64,000 nt of DNA, from positions 1-64,000 of the forward strand of contig JALQPE010001703.1 in NCBI GenBank assembly GCA_030407315.1, read 5' to 3'. Numbering within the stretch: position 1 is the first letter of the stretch; each line of letters opens with the position of its first letter. Source of the stretch: Asparagopsis taxiformis (Eukaryota > Rhodophyta > Florideophyceae > Bonnemaisoniales > Bonnemaisoniaceae). The translations under genes were made by a program, and so were the position numbers. The notes beneath the pieces are model-generated. The model did not search any database, was not told the origin of the DNA, and worked only from the letters and a program-made list of their open reading frames with translations. Below, piece by piece: positions 1 through 12,339 of the stretch.

Positions 1-1
1 C

Positions 2-789
2 TGTGGTGCAATTTATGCCACTAACGCGAACGCGGGTTGAAGCGATATCGACGAGTTGAGTCCGCGTGCATCCGCGCTGAGTTAGTTAGTAAGCGAGCGT
101 ACGCGTGGCGATCGATTACGTGTCACGGTGCGCCTGCGCGAACGCGTGCGACTGCGAGCCCGGCGCCACGTGTAGCGAATTCTGCGAATTTCCCTTTATT
201 TCCCTTTTTGGGTTTTTTATGACGAAAGTCTTTTTCCCAAATATTTCCCTTTTTGCGTGCGAGCGAGCGGCCGCCGGCCGGCCGCGCAAGGACAACCTGT
301 CCTTAGTAGTTAGCTATTAATGGTCGTTCCGCTTCGCACCTTACCAATAAACAGCCAGCATCTTCGCAGCTACGAGTTAAGCGTTTAGCGAATCGCGAGG
401 ACCGATTGCGTTGAAACGTTGCGTGCGGGTTGCTCACGATCGCCGACGTTCGCGTGCGCGCTGCGCATAAACCGATCGTCGAACCGCGTCGCACCGCGAT
501 AGCGCGCGTTGCGTCGCACGCCACTAGGCCAGGGATTTACGACCCCTGTGTGGATCGCGTTGTGCTCGAGTTTACTCGGTGATCTCCCCCTGAGATCACG
601 GCTTGCGCCGGCCCGCGAATCCCGTGTTGCGATCGTTCCCTACGCGTTCCGCCGTTGTACCACCCGTTCGCCAGCGCGACCGAGCGACGCGCGAACGCAA
701 GTTCAACCAGCGCGTTACGGTTCACCTCGCCCTGACACGGTTGCAATTCTAGAACTCCCTTAGCGATCGCCACCCCGGCTGGTCCTACA
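2..789 (+). repeat. 5' LTR of gypsy element 1
   Basis: Begins TGTGGTGCAATTTATGCC and ends GGTCCTACA. It matches 11054-11842 over its whole length; the best-conserved part is from about 230 to the end. Differences cluster in the first 200 bases. No clear TATA box is visible, so the promoter is probably TATA-less. Confidence 0.93.
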
Positions 790-791
790 AC

Positions 792-809
792 TGGTCTCTC
801 GACCTAGAA
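792..809 (+). other. tRNA primer-binding site, gypsy element 1
   Basis: TGGTCTCTCGACCTAGAA lies two bases after the LTR end. The same 18 bases follow the 5' LTR of gypsy element 2 (50135-50152, - strand), although the two elements are otherwise diverged. This supports a functional PBS. It would pair with a tRNA 3' end reading TTCTAGGTCGAGAGACCA; I cannot name that tRNA. Confidence 0.75.
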
Positions 810-1365
810 TTGCGCGAACCGACGTGCGAACTCAGCGAAGCACAGAAACTCCGCTTGGGGAAAACACGGGACGCCAAACCTATCGCTTACTCTAATTATT
901 CTTTTATCCGTTCGTCGTGCGCGACAGCGAGGGCGATTGACGCGTGCGCGCGTATCGCTATCCCGGAAGCGGTGCTATAGCCTCTCTGGTTTGTATAACT
1001 ACCCTACCTCTACTACGACGATTCGCCGCGCGGAACGACGCGATCGAAGACGCAGCGCGTGCGCGCGCTAGTTCGCAACCCTAACGCGGGTTCGGCGGTG
1101 CCGAAAATATTGGGTTCGCGAGCGATCGAGACCCGTCTTCACGCGTTCCGAGCGAGGAAGAAGCCCTCCTGCGAGCGAACTCGTCCCCCTCACCCTTACT
1201 ACGCGCGCCCGATACGCAGACAATTTTCGGGAAGCGCTTCCCTTTTTACTTGCCAATTTTTCGACGCGCCGACGCGAGATTTTGACGCGCGCCGAATTCC
1301 CCTTTCTCCTTCCCCATCATCCCTTTTCCCTTTTCCCTAGGCGACGATCGAACGCAACCGCGCCG

Positions 1366-2728
1366 ATGGATCCATCCGCGCCCGAGCGATCGAACGCGCC
1401 GACCGAACCGCCGCCAGTCGCGTCGCAAACGCACGCAGTCGACGCGCTGGTCGCTTCACATATCCCTGACCCTACCGCTTCTCCGTGGCCGCCGTTACCG
1501 ACGCAAGCGCTCGCGAGCATCGACGACGACGCGCAAACGTCCGACGATGGCGCCGCAACGAAGCGCGAGGCCGAGTTCCGCGTTTCCGACGTGCACGCTA
1601 CGCCGTCCGCAACGCTTCCGAGCTTGGTTCGACAAGTAGTGGACGACCCTACGTTCCAATGCATGCTCCAGGCTGAAGTACGAGCTGCAGTGGACCGCGC
1701 TATCAAGGCCAATCACGTGGATTGACGGCTCAGATGAGGGCGCAAGTCCACAACCTAATCGTCACTACGATGGACTCCCGCGAGGAGCACAATATTGAAC
1801 GCGCGAACGTCGCTGCGCGCGAAAACCGAACGCGAAACCGCAGCGCGCGCGCGACCCCTACGAACTACGCGCGCAGCGCGGACCCCGAAGGATGGCTGGA
1901 ACTGGCGCGCCAGGACCTGTCATTCGACGACCACCGCGTTCGGATAGCGACGATGGACCCGCACATCCCGGGCTGGTAGAGATCCAGCCGTTGAACGAGC
2001 TGTTCACGCGCGCGCTTTCGTATCGCACATACCGCTTGCGTAATACGGACCGCGCGTTTAACCGAGCAATTGCGAGCGAATTGGCTAACACCGCGAAAAT
2101 GGTGCGCCATTCGATGCAGGGAGAGAATTTCACGGGCGCTGACGGAATCGCCGTGCTATCGTTCCTGAAGTATTTCAAGAGCGCATGCGACGACACCGGC
2201 GTATCCGAAGGCGCAGCGTTGCCGATTCTCAAGTATTTCCTCGCCGACGAGGCGCGCGACACGTTCCAAACGTACGTGGGACGAACGTTCCGAGGCTCGC
2301 GCGCGGGCGTCGATTCGATTACGTGCTACGCGGAAGCCGTTCAGTGGCTCCTGCTGACCTATGCGCGCGAAGGCGACGTCGCGCAAGCGTATCGTGACGT
2401 GGCGCAACAAACGCAAGACCCGAAGGAAACCGAAACGCAATTCGCTACGAGACTACGACGCCGCGCGCTGCGCTGCGGCGATGCGTTTAGCGAGCGAACG
2501 CTTGTTTCTATTTTCGTCGATGGTCTACGACCCTATGCGCAACACCTCGTACGGGACGCGCTGTCTCGCGACCCGCGTCGATACACCTTTCGAGAGCTAG
2601 TCTCTATGGCGCAGAGCCACGGGGACACGCACCGAGCGATGACGCCGACGACGAGCGCGCGACCGCTATTACGGCGAACTCCTGCGCTCTACGTGGAAGA
2701 GGACGAGACCCGACGCTGCAAGCACTGA
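1366..2728 (+). pseudogene. gag: gag of gypsy element 1, frameshifted
   Basis: The likely start is ATG 1366, after a T/C-rich leader. The first frame (1366-1725) is Pro/Ala-rich and ends in TGA. A second frame continues to about 1979, and a third (about 1892-2728) holds the capsid-like core: helical segments with YRTYRLRN and repeated FLKYF motifs, followed by QTYVGRTF. The same core layout (YRMYRLND, then LHFFLDGDARRFYDSQ) is present in gag of gypsy element 2, which is why I call this Gag although it has no catalytic motif. At least two frame changes and the stop at 2726-2728 prevent translation as one protein. The family role is to form the virus-like particle. Confidence 0.75.
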
Positions 2729-3750
2729 CCGTGGGGCATACCCCCGCCATCAGGCTTCTCATCGCCAAACGTCTCAACCTCCGCCGCGACGCCGCACGCT
2801 CCGCGCGAACGGAAGTTCTCGACCCCGAGCCCCATGCGAAGTCCAACCTCGCTTGGCACCCCTTCGTCGAATTATCGCACGCCACGCTCTCGCGACGCAT
2901 CGCCCGCCGACCGCTCGCGACGCTTTGCGCATAACGACGACCGAGAACGCGAACGCGCGGGACCGTACACGGCGCACCTACCGCGCGCAACTTACCCACC
3001 GCCTATCGTGAGACAGACGGCACCGGCCGACACATCTCGCACAGCGGCGTTCCGCTGTCTGATATGCCGGAAGTTTGGGCATCCCATGGTAAGCTGCCCG
3101 CTGCTCTCATCCGAGCAACAGGCCGCGATTCGCGAGATGCATAGCCACGCGCGCCTAACGCCCGAAGAACTGAACCTGCAGCGTAACGTTCAGGTTTTCG
3201 AAGTTTCCGCGGACGATGACGCACGCGAGCGAAAGCGAACGCACGCGCGAAGACGACGCGCACGACGGCGAGCAGCTCACGCCCCACTCGGTTCGCTTCG
3301 CAGAAGACCCGGGAAACGCCTACGAGGAGTCGTAGCGGGTGGGCCGACTCCTCTCCACTCAACGGACACGCGACGCGCGATGACGCAACCGCCGCGCGAA
3401 AAACCGCCTCCGTTACCACCCGAAACAGTGGTCCTGTTTCAGACCCCTACCGCGAACTACAAACTCGAGATACGCGTCGGATATAATCTACGCACGGCCA
3501 CCGCGGTGACCGCTGTGCTTGATACCGGCGCGGGCCCGAGCCTCATTCGCGAGAACGTATTAGGCGCTGATTGGAAGCGCCTCGCTACGCCGCCGACGCT
3601 GCGCTGCGCGATTATCGACGCGAATGGACGACGCCTCGCGCCGAACGCGTCATTGCGACTTAGCGTTCTTCTAGGTGCCCGCGCGCACCTTCAAACTTTC
3701 CTGGTGATGCCGCGCTTATCCGTCCCCTTGCATTCTGGGAGCAGACTTCA
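2729..3750 (+). pseudogene. Nucleocapsid zinc knuckle and aspartic protease, gypsy element 1
   Basis: Downstream of the gag stop and in the same frame, a CCHC knuckle (CLICRKFGHPMVSC, about 3053-3094) is followed by a basic stretch rich in Arg. A retropepsin active site then follows: VLDTGAGPSLI near 3516. The frame then drifts, and the expected second half of the protease fold is found in another frame around 3759. The knuckle binds genomic RNA and the protease matures Gag-Pol in this family. The canonical DTG of this old copy contrasts with DTC in gypsy element 2. Confidence 0.8.
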
Positions 3751-3984
3751 TCGACCGCGTGGTTCGGATGATCTATACTGGGCCGCAGCGCGCGTTGCGA
3801 ACCCGCTATGGAGACCACGTTCCGATGCTCCCGCACGCCGACGAAACCGCGCCGCGCACCGACCCCCAAGACTACCCGACCAACAGATTTCGCACCAATC
3901 CGCGTTGCGCGCCGCACGTCGATTCCGCCGCACGCGACGCAAGCTATCGAAGTCACCACGGGCGCTGACGGACGCTGCATCACG

Positions 3985-6344
3985 ATACCCGCGACCGACC
4001 TCTACGGACAGAAGTTGTTGCGTCTAGCCAATGGTGAAACGCAGGTTAAAAGGAACGTGCCCTTTAGTGTGCGTGTGCACAACGCCGGCACCCGCCTACA
4101 GGTATTGCCCAAAGGCATGAAGGTGGGCGCCGCAGTGCCCAACCCCGTAGGTTGCCTACAAGTTGCACAAGAGGCGCCGACTCCACAAGACCGACCGCCC
4201 GACGATGCGACGCCATGCAACGCGACGATTCCGCCGGACCTGCGCGAAGCCGACGGAATTGCGAACGCGACGCCGCACTGGGAAGACCTCTTACGCGCGA
4301 CGCTACGCGATGAGCGAGTAGACGACGACCTACACGCGCGAATTATCGAGATGCTGCGAAAGCACGAGCAAATGTGGAATGGCACGCTTGGAGCCATCCA
4401 CGCGACAGAACACCGCATCGAACTGGTTCCGGGGGCGACCCCCGTCAACCAACCACCGCCGTACCGCGCCGGACACGCGTCGCGCGAAATTATCCGTACG
4501 CAAGTGGATAAGATGCTCCGCGCTGGAGTGATCGAACCTGCTACATCGGAATGGGCGAGCCCGGTCGTAGTCGTACCCAAGAAGGACGGGACTTCCCGCT
4601 TCTGCATCGACTACCGCCGCTTAAACGCCGCTACCGTGAAGGACGCGTATCCGATTCCGCGCATGGACGATTGCGTCGACTCGCTCGGTAACGCGACGGT
4701 TTTCACTACGCTGGACTGCAATTCGGGATACTGGCAAATCCCGGTAGCGCACGCCGACCGCGATAAGACTACGTTTACGTCGCATGTTGGTACGTATCGC
4801 TTCCACCGTATGCCCTTTGGACTATCGAACGCGCCCGCGACGTTTCAGCGCGCGCTCGATATCTTGCTCGCGAACGTGAAATGGCAGCATTGCCTTGTCT
4901 ACCTGGATGACGTAATCATCTTCTCCGCCGACGCGAATGCGCACGTGCATCACGTCGACGAGATACTGGGAATCCTCGGACGCGCTGGCGTTTCGCTTAA
5001 ATTCGCAAAGACCGAGTTCTTCAAACGCTCGTGGACTATCTGGGACATACTATTTCGCCGGGGAAGCTATCCGTACCGACGACGAAATGCGACGCGTTGC
5101 GCGATGCGACGTATCCGACGACGAAAACGCAGCTGCGCAGCTTCCTGGGGACGTGCAATGTATACCGCCGATTCGTCGAGAAATTCGCGTTCATAGCCGC
5201 GCCGCTTACGCAGTTGTTGAAGAAGGACCAAGGAGATAACCTACCCGCGCCGACGCCAGAGCAAACGCGCGCGTTCGAATCATTGCGACAAGCGATGCTA
5301 TCTCCGCCTATCCTCCGTCTGCCGCGCGAAGGGCACCCGTATGTGCTCGACACCGACGCGTCGCAAGGACAAATCGGGTGCGCGTTACTACAGTTAGACG
5401 CCGACGACGACGTATTACATCCAGTCGGATACTGGTCGCGCACGCTTAACGACGCGGAGCGTAATTACTCGACGACGGAACGCGAATGCCTCGCAGTGGT
5501 ATGGGCTGTGTTACTATTACGCGCATATCTAGAAGGACGGAAGTTCACGGTTCGCACGGACCATAATTCGCTGCGCTGGATTCTAAATATGACCTCCGCG
5601 GAAGGACGACTCGCGCGCTGGCGATTGCGACTCGCCGAGTTCGAGTTCGACGTCGAATATAAAAAGGGTAAACGCCATGTTATCGCCGACGCGCTCTCGC
5701 GAATGGCCACGCGAAGCGGCGACGAGACGGAAATACCGGACGAGATACCCTGCTTCGACGCCGCGAATATCGTTGAACCGCACGCGGACGCTTATACGCG
5801 AACCGATACCGCGCTACTATGCGACTACGCAGAATACTACCCGAGTTTGGACTGCCTACTGGCAACTCGGTCGTGCATCGAACCGCCCGTGTCCACTGAC
5901 GAGTGGATTCGCGAGCAAGCGACGGACGAATTCTGCCAAAACGCGAAACGCGATGTCGAAACCGCGCCGCAGTCGCGCTTTCACCTGTCCCCCGATGGGA
6001 TACTTATGAGGACCGCGCCGCTCGACGACGCCACGCAGATAGTCGTGCCCGAAGCGATTAAGGGGCGCATTTTGCGAGCTAACCATTACGCGGTAACCGC
6101 AGGACATCCGGGCGCGCGACGCATGTATGACGCAATCCGACGCGCGTACTACTGGCCGATGATGAGCGTGGACGTCTCCACTACAGTGAAACAGTGCGAT
6201 GCGTGCGCACGTAACCGCGATACGCAATATCGCCATACGAACGCCCTGAAGCTATTCCCCGCGACGCGCCGCTCGAAGACGTCGCTGTCGATATCCTTGG
6301 TCCGCTGCCCGAGACTCCGCGCCAACGCCGCTTCGTACTCGTAA
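3985..6344 (+). pseudogene. pol: Reverse transcriptase, RNase H and integrase zinc domain, gypsy element 1
   Basis: The frame from about 3808 to 5040 carries a linker domain, then RT with TEHRIEL, the FCIDYRRLN block and the catalytic YLDDVIIF near 4900. A frameshift close to 5031 moves the reading to the next frame. That frame supplies the end of RT, the RNase H start (LDTDASQGQIGCALLQ, about 5350) and the integrase HHCC zinc finger (HPGARRMYDAI...CDACAR, about 6100-6215). The order and spacing are those of Ty3/gypsy Pol. Another frame change follows near 6270-6340. The element is therefore non-autonomous. Confidence 0.88.
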
Positions 6345-7481
6345 TCGCAGACCGCTATAGCAAACTCTGCCGACTCATCGCGCTCGGACGCGTATCCGCA
6401 CTCTCCGTTGCGAAGGCATTTTGCCGAGACTGGGTTTTCGTCTATGGACCGCCGCGCACGCTACTTTCGGACAATGGGCCGCAATTCCGCTCGAAGCTGT
6501 TTCAGGAGACTTGCGCGCTGATGGGTACGCGGAACATATTCACAACGACGTACCATCCGCAATCGAACGGACAAGTCGAGCGCATGAATCGCACTATCGT
6601 CGCGACGCTGCGCCATTACGTATGAAGAGCGCAGAGATTGGGACGAGCATTTAGACGCGCTAGCATACGCTTACAACCGCGCGATACACCGCTCGACGAA
6701 TACGTCGCCGTTCGAACTCACGCTCACGCGCTATCCCGTATCGCTGGGAACGGAGCAAGTGGACACGATTCGCAGCACGCCATTCCTTCGCATGGAATTT
6801 CTCGCACGATTATCGGACGCGTACGCACGCTCGGCGAACGCGTTGAAGAAAGCGCAAGCGAGATACAAGCGCGACTTTGACCGCGGCGTGCGCACGGTGA
6901 ATAAGGATATCAAGGTTGGCGATCAAGTGTACCTGGACACTCGCGCGGGAGCGACGACACGAACGCAGGGCAACGACGGAGCGCACACGTCAAAGTTAGA
7001 CTATCCCGTGTCGGGCCCTTTCCCGGTTATAGGCTGCCGCGGACACACGTACGAAATCATAATCGACGGTGTCCCCGAACTCGTCAGCTCCGACCGCGTT
7101 CGCATAGCACCGCGCTACGCGACGCATGCGCCAACGACGTGGGACGACGTAGAAGAAGACACTAACACGGAGAACGCGAACGACGCAGAGCGACGGGATG
7201 AGCGCGAAGTTAACGAGGCGCGCAAGGTCGACCCGGAAGCCGGGTATGGAACGCGCGAGTTCATGATTGACAGGTTGACAGCCGAGGGCATCGACGATAC
7301 CGGCACGCCCGTATTCCGGGTGCGCTGGAAGGGCTACTCCCCGCGCGATGATACGTGGGAGCCCGAAGCGTCCCTGCCCGCGCCTATCGTCGCCCGTTTT
7401 CGCCGTGATCAAGGACGGCCCGCCTCTAAAACCGCTGCGCGCGCTACTGCCGACGGCCCTGCGGCGCTGCGTAACCGCTGA
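6345..7481 (+). pseudogene. Integrase core and C-terminal chromodomain, gypsy element 1
   Basis: Fragments of the integrase DDE core are readable across several frames between 6345 and 6760: a DIG-like start, SDNG..QFRSK near 6470, and YHPQSNGQVERMN near 6550. From 6759 a single frame runs to 7481. It contains the integrase C-terminal region and a chromodomain near 7260-7390 with VRWKGYSPRDDTWEPE. Chromodomains in this clade bind methylated histone H3 and direct insertion to heterochromatin; that is known for the family and inferred here. The frame ends at a TGA. Confidence 0.85.
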
Positions 7482-9460
7482 AGTCGCTCAACGAAGCGCT
7501 CAGCCCCGAGGGAGGCACCCGATGGCGCGCCGCGAAAAACGACACCTAGCCGCATTAGCGCGCGTATTGCGAGCCGACAATGACGCCTCTTGCGCAACGC
7601 AATTAATGCACGAAGCGTTGCGGGGGGGTTGCCATCCACGCGCGTTTACGTCGACGAAAAGCTGCGCAAGTTGCCAGCTGATTACCTGTCAGTGGTAAGC
7701 ATCCAAACGCAAACACAGCTACCCGCCTTGCATCACGCCAAACTACTACCGGCAGCAGGGAGGACCGAAGGGATACGAATTATTGCCGCCAAGCGTCGCA
7801 GCGCCACGCAACCGCTTCGTCGCACAACGCGCAAACCGCTCCTCGGACGCCACGCAAACGCTTTCCTCGAACGCCATGTAATCGTTTCGTCGAACGCCTT
7901 GTAACCGTTTCGTCGTTCGGCACGCAACGCCCAGTCCGTCGTACGCCATGCAACACGCGCCGCATCGTCATTCGCCACGCAACATACGCCGCACCGCACC
8001 TTCACCCCCATCGTTCGCCACGCATACCTTTGCGCCGCTGTATACGCCGCAAAACGCCTTCGCCCCGTCGTCCGCAACGCGACGCCTGCACGAACGAGCG
8101 TCTCGCACACCGAAGGCTGAGGACCACCTCGCAGCCACACTGTCGTGCACCCGCCACTGGAGTCACAGGGGCGCACCATGCCGCCAACGCACTTTTCGTG
8201 CGAAAACAAGGGGGTTGGTCATCGATCAGGCGCCAGGTATGCAGGGGTGGCCCAGCGGATTGGAAATGAGGCCGTCCCAAAACTTGCATCGGGCTGGGAC
8301 GGACGCGTTGCGAGGCCGCCGGCTCGACCCCCTCGTCGTGACAAGGCGTCTGCCGCTGGCGCCGTCTGATTGGCCGACCGCGTACGTGCGGACGACGGAT
8401 CGCGCACGCCAGCGAATGACGTCATCGCGTTGGCCACCCTCGCGCGAGCGCAGCGCTGGAATCCGCCGCCGGCCGCCAAAAATCGTGCGGAAATTGAGCG
8501 CGAATGCAGCGAAATAACCGGGCCAAAAAAATCGAGCCAAAAAAATCGCCCAGAAATTGAGTTCGATTTTGGCAAGAAAATCGGGCCATTTGATCAAGCT
8601 AAAAATATCGGCTCAGAAATTCCACCTGGAATTTTTGGCGCGAAATTTTTGATCAATCCGTTCCTGGCCAGCCGTGCGTGTCGTCGCTAGCGCGTTCTGA
8701 TTGGTGCGCTTCCTGCCCGCACGTATCTCGCGATCGCCGACGCGTTCGGCGAATGAGAAGCGCGCAAACCCTAACCGCCACCCACGTGCGTGCTTGCAGG
8801 GAACTGGCGCTGGTATGCACCCGGAATAGTACCATGCCGTTCCTCCCCCACCCCGGAGCGACACGAACGGCGAGCGAAGGCGGACGCGCGACTACGGAAC
8901 GCGAAAAGCAAAACGAATCCCGAGAGCGCAAACGACGAAATGCGCGCCGACGAAACGAATAGCGAACGCACGACGAGAAAGCGAACGACGACGAACGCGC
9001 GAAGCGCGCCCGAACGAATAGCTCCCGCCGACGCGAGTAGAGAATGCACGACGACAGTGCCCCCCAGTACGCTTACGTAACCTCCCGTTTTGGTTCCTGC
9101 CCCTCCCATCCCTACGAGTCAAGAAACGCCCTTGCCGCAAGATATAGGGCACGACCCGAAGAGCCACACTATGCATAAACTGGTTGCGTAGTTTGCGAGA
9201 CTCCCGGACGCCGACGCGATCACCGGGCAAGTACAGCTTCAAGTAGCGACGCGCGGCACCCAACTGCGTCAACAAGAAGACCACGCGCAGGCGAACCAAT
9301 GTAGCCGCGAACGCGTACGCGAACGCGTACGCGCTGGCTATGCCGCGTATCGCACTGACGAGAGGATGAAGCTAAAACTTGGGATTAACTCAGGCAAGTG
9401 GAGATGTTTAATCTATGCGGCGCGACGATCTACCGCGCGGCCGAGCGGCAACTACGAAGT
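7482..9460. other. Non-coding 3' region of gypsy element 1 with degenerate short repeats
   Basis: No credible gene on the + strand. Between about 7795 and 8100, degenerate units containing cgtcg..acgccacgcaac recur roughly every 30 bases. Around 8480-8650 there is an A-rich patch with repeated aaaaaatcg motifs. The area separates pol from the antisense coiled-coil remnant. Confidence 0.55.
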
Positions 9461-9742
9461 ATCCGTGTGCGAGTCATCACCACGGCGTGTACGACGAGTG
9501 GACGTGCTGCCCACCGCCTCGCGCGCGCGAGCGCGGCTTGAAGCCGTACCTGCTTCGTGACGGCGTCGACGCTCGGGATTCACTACGCGGATGACGCGCC
9601 CTTGTTGCACGCCAATGCGCAGGAGAGGGATACTAGCGCGCGACGACGCTGCTCCTGCAGCGCGAGCGCGATTCATCGGACGTGCGCCACCGCGACCCGC
9701 CCCGACTCTTCCTGCTGCCACTGATGCCGTTCCCCGCGCCGC

Positions 9743-10701
9743 CTATTCACGCAAACCGCTCACCGATTGAGTTCCGCCGGTAGACGCAACCCCCTCCGCT
9801 GAAGCTGTGAGCGACTTCTGCACATGCCCGATGATACTGTTCAGCGGTGCGCTGAGTCGATGCGTACGCTCGATTGTGTCTTGAAGCTGACGGAAGGTCT
9901 CTTGCTCGCGCGTTTGATATTTGCGACGCACTACTGCGACGCACTCTTCGCTGCGCTTGCGTTCGCTCGCTAGGGTGGATTCAACGTCGCCAAGCGCGCG
10001 CTCTGCTCTCTCTTGGGCTAAGTCCGCCGCCTCGCAACGCACGTGAAGAGCAGTGATCATGGCGCGATTTCCGTCAACGACCCGCTGATGCGCCGCGGCG
10101 CGTACTTGCAGCGCGCGGATATCGTTTTGCATCTGTTCGATACGCTTCGCGTCTTCGTCCGCCTTGCACACAAGCTTCGCTTCGCGGTTAGCCGCTTCTT
10201 TCACCGTCTTCTCCGCTTCTCGCAAAACCTTTAACGCCTCGCCGCACGTTCTGGCCGCTTAGTCAAGGCGCCCCATAGCTTGGTCGCGAGCTTCCGCAAC
10301 ACCTATCACGCGCGCCAACACTTCGTCGCGAGTCTGCTCAGCAGACGATACACGCACTAGCGCTTCATCAAGAGCTTTTTCGACCGACGCCACTCGCGCC
10401 AGTGCCTCGTCTCGGCTCCTTTTGGCTGTGGAGAGCTGGTACCGCATTGCGCCAACGTCCGTTCCGGCTGCAGCGCCGCCCGTTCCGTCGCTATGCTCCG
10501 CCGTACCCCCCGTATCACTGGTCAGTCGCAGCACCCTCGCCCGCGTCATTAGATACCGCTGCCGGAACGCACGGCAGACGCAGAAGTTGGAGTGGTGGTG
10601 GCGTCTACCGTAGCTACGACGTCAGACGAAGTACTGCCGCCTTTTCCAAGACCGCTCGACGACGCGAGCGCGGACGCGCTTAAGGAAGATGCTTGCGCCA
10701 T
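9743..10701 (-). pseudogene. Antisense coiled-coil gene remnant in gypsy element 1
   Basis: On the strand opposite to gag-pol, an ATG at 10701 (after a pyrimidine-rich stretch) opens a Ser/Ala-rich N-terminus that runs into a stop near 10550. The overlapping frame then continues as a long Glu/Arg/Ala-rich coiled coil with heptad-like spacing (RDEALARV, RDEVLARV, RDQAMGRL). It is interrupted once by TAA at about 10258, after which the same frame resumes and runs to 9743. One frameshift and one in-frame stop break the gene. Position (between pol and the 3' LTR), orientation and Ala/Ser-rich start match the intact antisense gene of gypsy element 2, so I treat it as its decayed counterpart. Function unknown. 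Confidence 0.6.
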
Positions 10702-11043
10702 GGACTTGTAATAAGGACTCTCCGGGCTTGAAAGAGAAAGGAAATGGGACGCCCGGCAGCGTGGGGTGACACGTTCGTCGGCGTCGCAGGTTCGTCGCGA
10801 GGCGCGGCGCCGGCACGAAGCCAGCCAGGAAGAGCGTTATTTTCGTGCGACATTCCAAAATGCAAGTGCGTGCGTCGACGAAGAAGGAATACGGGCGGCG
10901 AGGAAACGAGCGCGCGAGACGGAATGAAAAGAAGAAGAGTAACAAAGAGAGAAGGAATCACAAGAAGAATGGGAGAGAAATGGAAGGTAAGAGATGAATA
11001 TGTACGCGGAGAGGTAACGCGCGAGGACGCGCTGTGGAGTTAG

Positions 11044-11053
11044 TCGGGGGGAG
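11044..11053 (+). other. Polypurine tract, gypsy element 1
   Basis: The sequence tcggggggag lies immediately before the 3' LTR TGTG. A purine run at this site primes plus-strand DNA synthesis in LTR elements. Confidence 0.7.
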
Positions 11054-11842
11054 TGTGATGCAATTTATGCCACAACGCGAACGCGGGTGGAGCGATATCG
11101 ACGCGTTCAGTCCGCGTGCTCCGCCGCTGAGTTAGTTAGTAAGCGAGCGTACGCGTGGCGATACAATTACGTGTCACGGCGCGCCTTGCGCGAACGCGTG
11201 CGATTGCGAGCTTGGCGCCACGTGTAGCGCCTTTGCGAATTTCCCTTTATTTCCCCTTTTTTGGGTTTTTTATGACGAAAGTCTTTTTCCCAAATATTTC
11301 CCTTTTTGCGTGCGAGCGAGCGGCCGCCGGCCGGCCGCGCAAGGACAACCTGTCCTTAGTATTTAGCTATTAATGGTCGTTCCGCTTCGCACCTTACCAA
11401 TAAACAGCCAGCATCTTCGCAGCTACGAGTTAAGCGTTTAGCGAATCGCGAGGACCGATTGCGTTGAAACGTTGCGTGCGGGTTGCTCACGATCGCCGAC
11501 GTTCGCGTGCGCGCTGCGCATAAACCGATCGTCGAACCGCGTCGCACCGCGATAGCGCGCGTTGCGTCGCACGCCACTAGGCCAGGGATTTACGACCCCT
11601 GTGTGGATCGCGTTGTGCTCGAGTTTACTCGGTGATCTCCCCCTGAGATCACGGCTTGCGCCGGCCCGCGAATCCCGTGTTGCGATCGTTCCCTACGCGT
11701 TCCGCCGTTGTACCACCCGTTCGCCAGCGCGACCGAGCGACGCGCGAACGCAAGTTCAACCAGCGCGTTACGGTTCACCTCGCCCTGACACGGTTGCAAT
11801 TCTAGAACTCCCTTAGCGATCGCCACCCCGGCTGGTCCTACA
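11054..11842 (+). repeat. 3' LTR of gypsy element 1
   Basis: Begins TGTGATGCAATTTATGCC and ends GGTCCTACA. It is a direct repeat of 2-789. Confidence 0.93.
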
Positions 11843-12249
11843 GTTCCTATAGGCCACCATCTCGCTTCCAGTCTTGAAAGGAACACCTCGCTTCCAGAAG
11901 TGGATAGCGACCTCTGCCATGTTCATGCGTTGTACCTCTTCCGCCGGCATTTGATAGAGGTGCCCAGGTAGTCGGACAAACACCAGAGGTACCTCTGAAC
12001 GAAGAAAACTGAATTCCGAACGACGTCCTCCTCCTCCTCCTCATCCGCACTTTCTTCGCCACTGTGCTTCGATTCTTCGGAGTCCGAATTCATGACTACC
12101 TCTTCTTCATCCGACCCGTCATCACTGGCAGCAGCATCGGTTGGGCCTTCTGACTGCGGTCCTTTGTACGTTTCCAAGTAATGGAACCATTCGTAGAACT
12201 GCAAAACGGAGCAGAACACGATTGTCGTACCGCCTGGCGCCCCTCCCAA
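11843..12249 (-). pseudogene. Gene fragment truncated by gypsy element 1 (unrecognised, acidic)
   Basis: On the - strand, a frame from about 12249 encodes a hydrophobic/aromatic start (VLQFYEWFHYLETY) and then a long Asp/Glu/Ser-rich stretch. Near 11990 another frame gives plausible protein (MPAEEVQRMNMAEVAIHFW...GSEMVAYRN) that runs straight into the gypsy LTR boundary at 11842. The simplest reading is a minus-strand gene cut by the gypsy insertion and carrying one frameshift. I recognise no domain. Confidence 0.35.
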
Positions 12250-12339
12250 TCTGAGCGTGTCGCTTCCCTATTGGGTACCCACTTAAGGGATGTGCCAATC
12301 ACAAGGCACCAGCCAACTGGGCGTGTTTCCTGTAATTGG

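Larger units (their letters stand above)
2..11842 (+). mobile_element. Decayed Ty3/gypsy chromovirus retrotransposon (element 1)
   Basis: A complete but degenerate LTR retrotransposon. Two direct repeats (2-789 and 11054-11842) begin TGTG and end TACA. A primer-binding site follows the left one and a G-rich polypurine tract precedes the right one. The order gag, CCHC zinc knuckle, DTGA protease, reverse transcriptase, RNase H, integrase, chromodomain is the Ty3/gypsy order. All coding parts are broken by indels, and the LTRs differ at many positions near their 5' ends, so the insertion is old. Base composition is strongly CpG-rich compared with flanking DNA. The target-site duplication cannot be checked because only one base lies left of the element; it is c, which agrees with the gttcc to the right. 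About 3.5 kb lies between pol and the 3' LTR and holds an antisense gene remnant. Confidence 0.93.
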
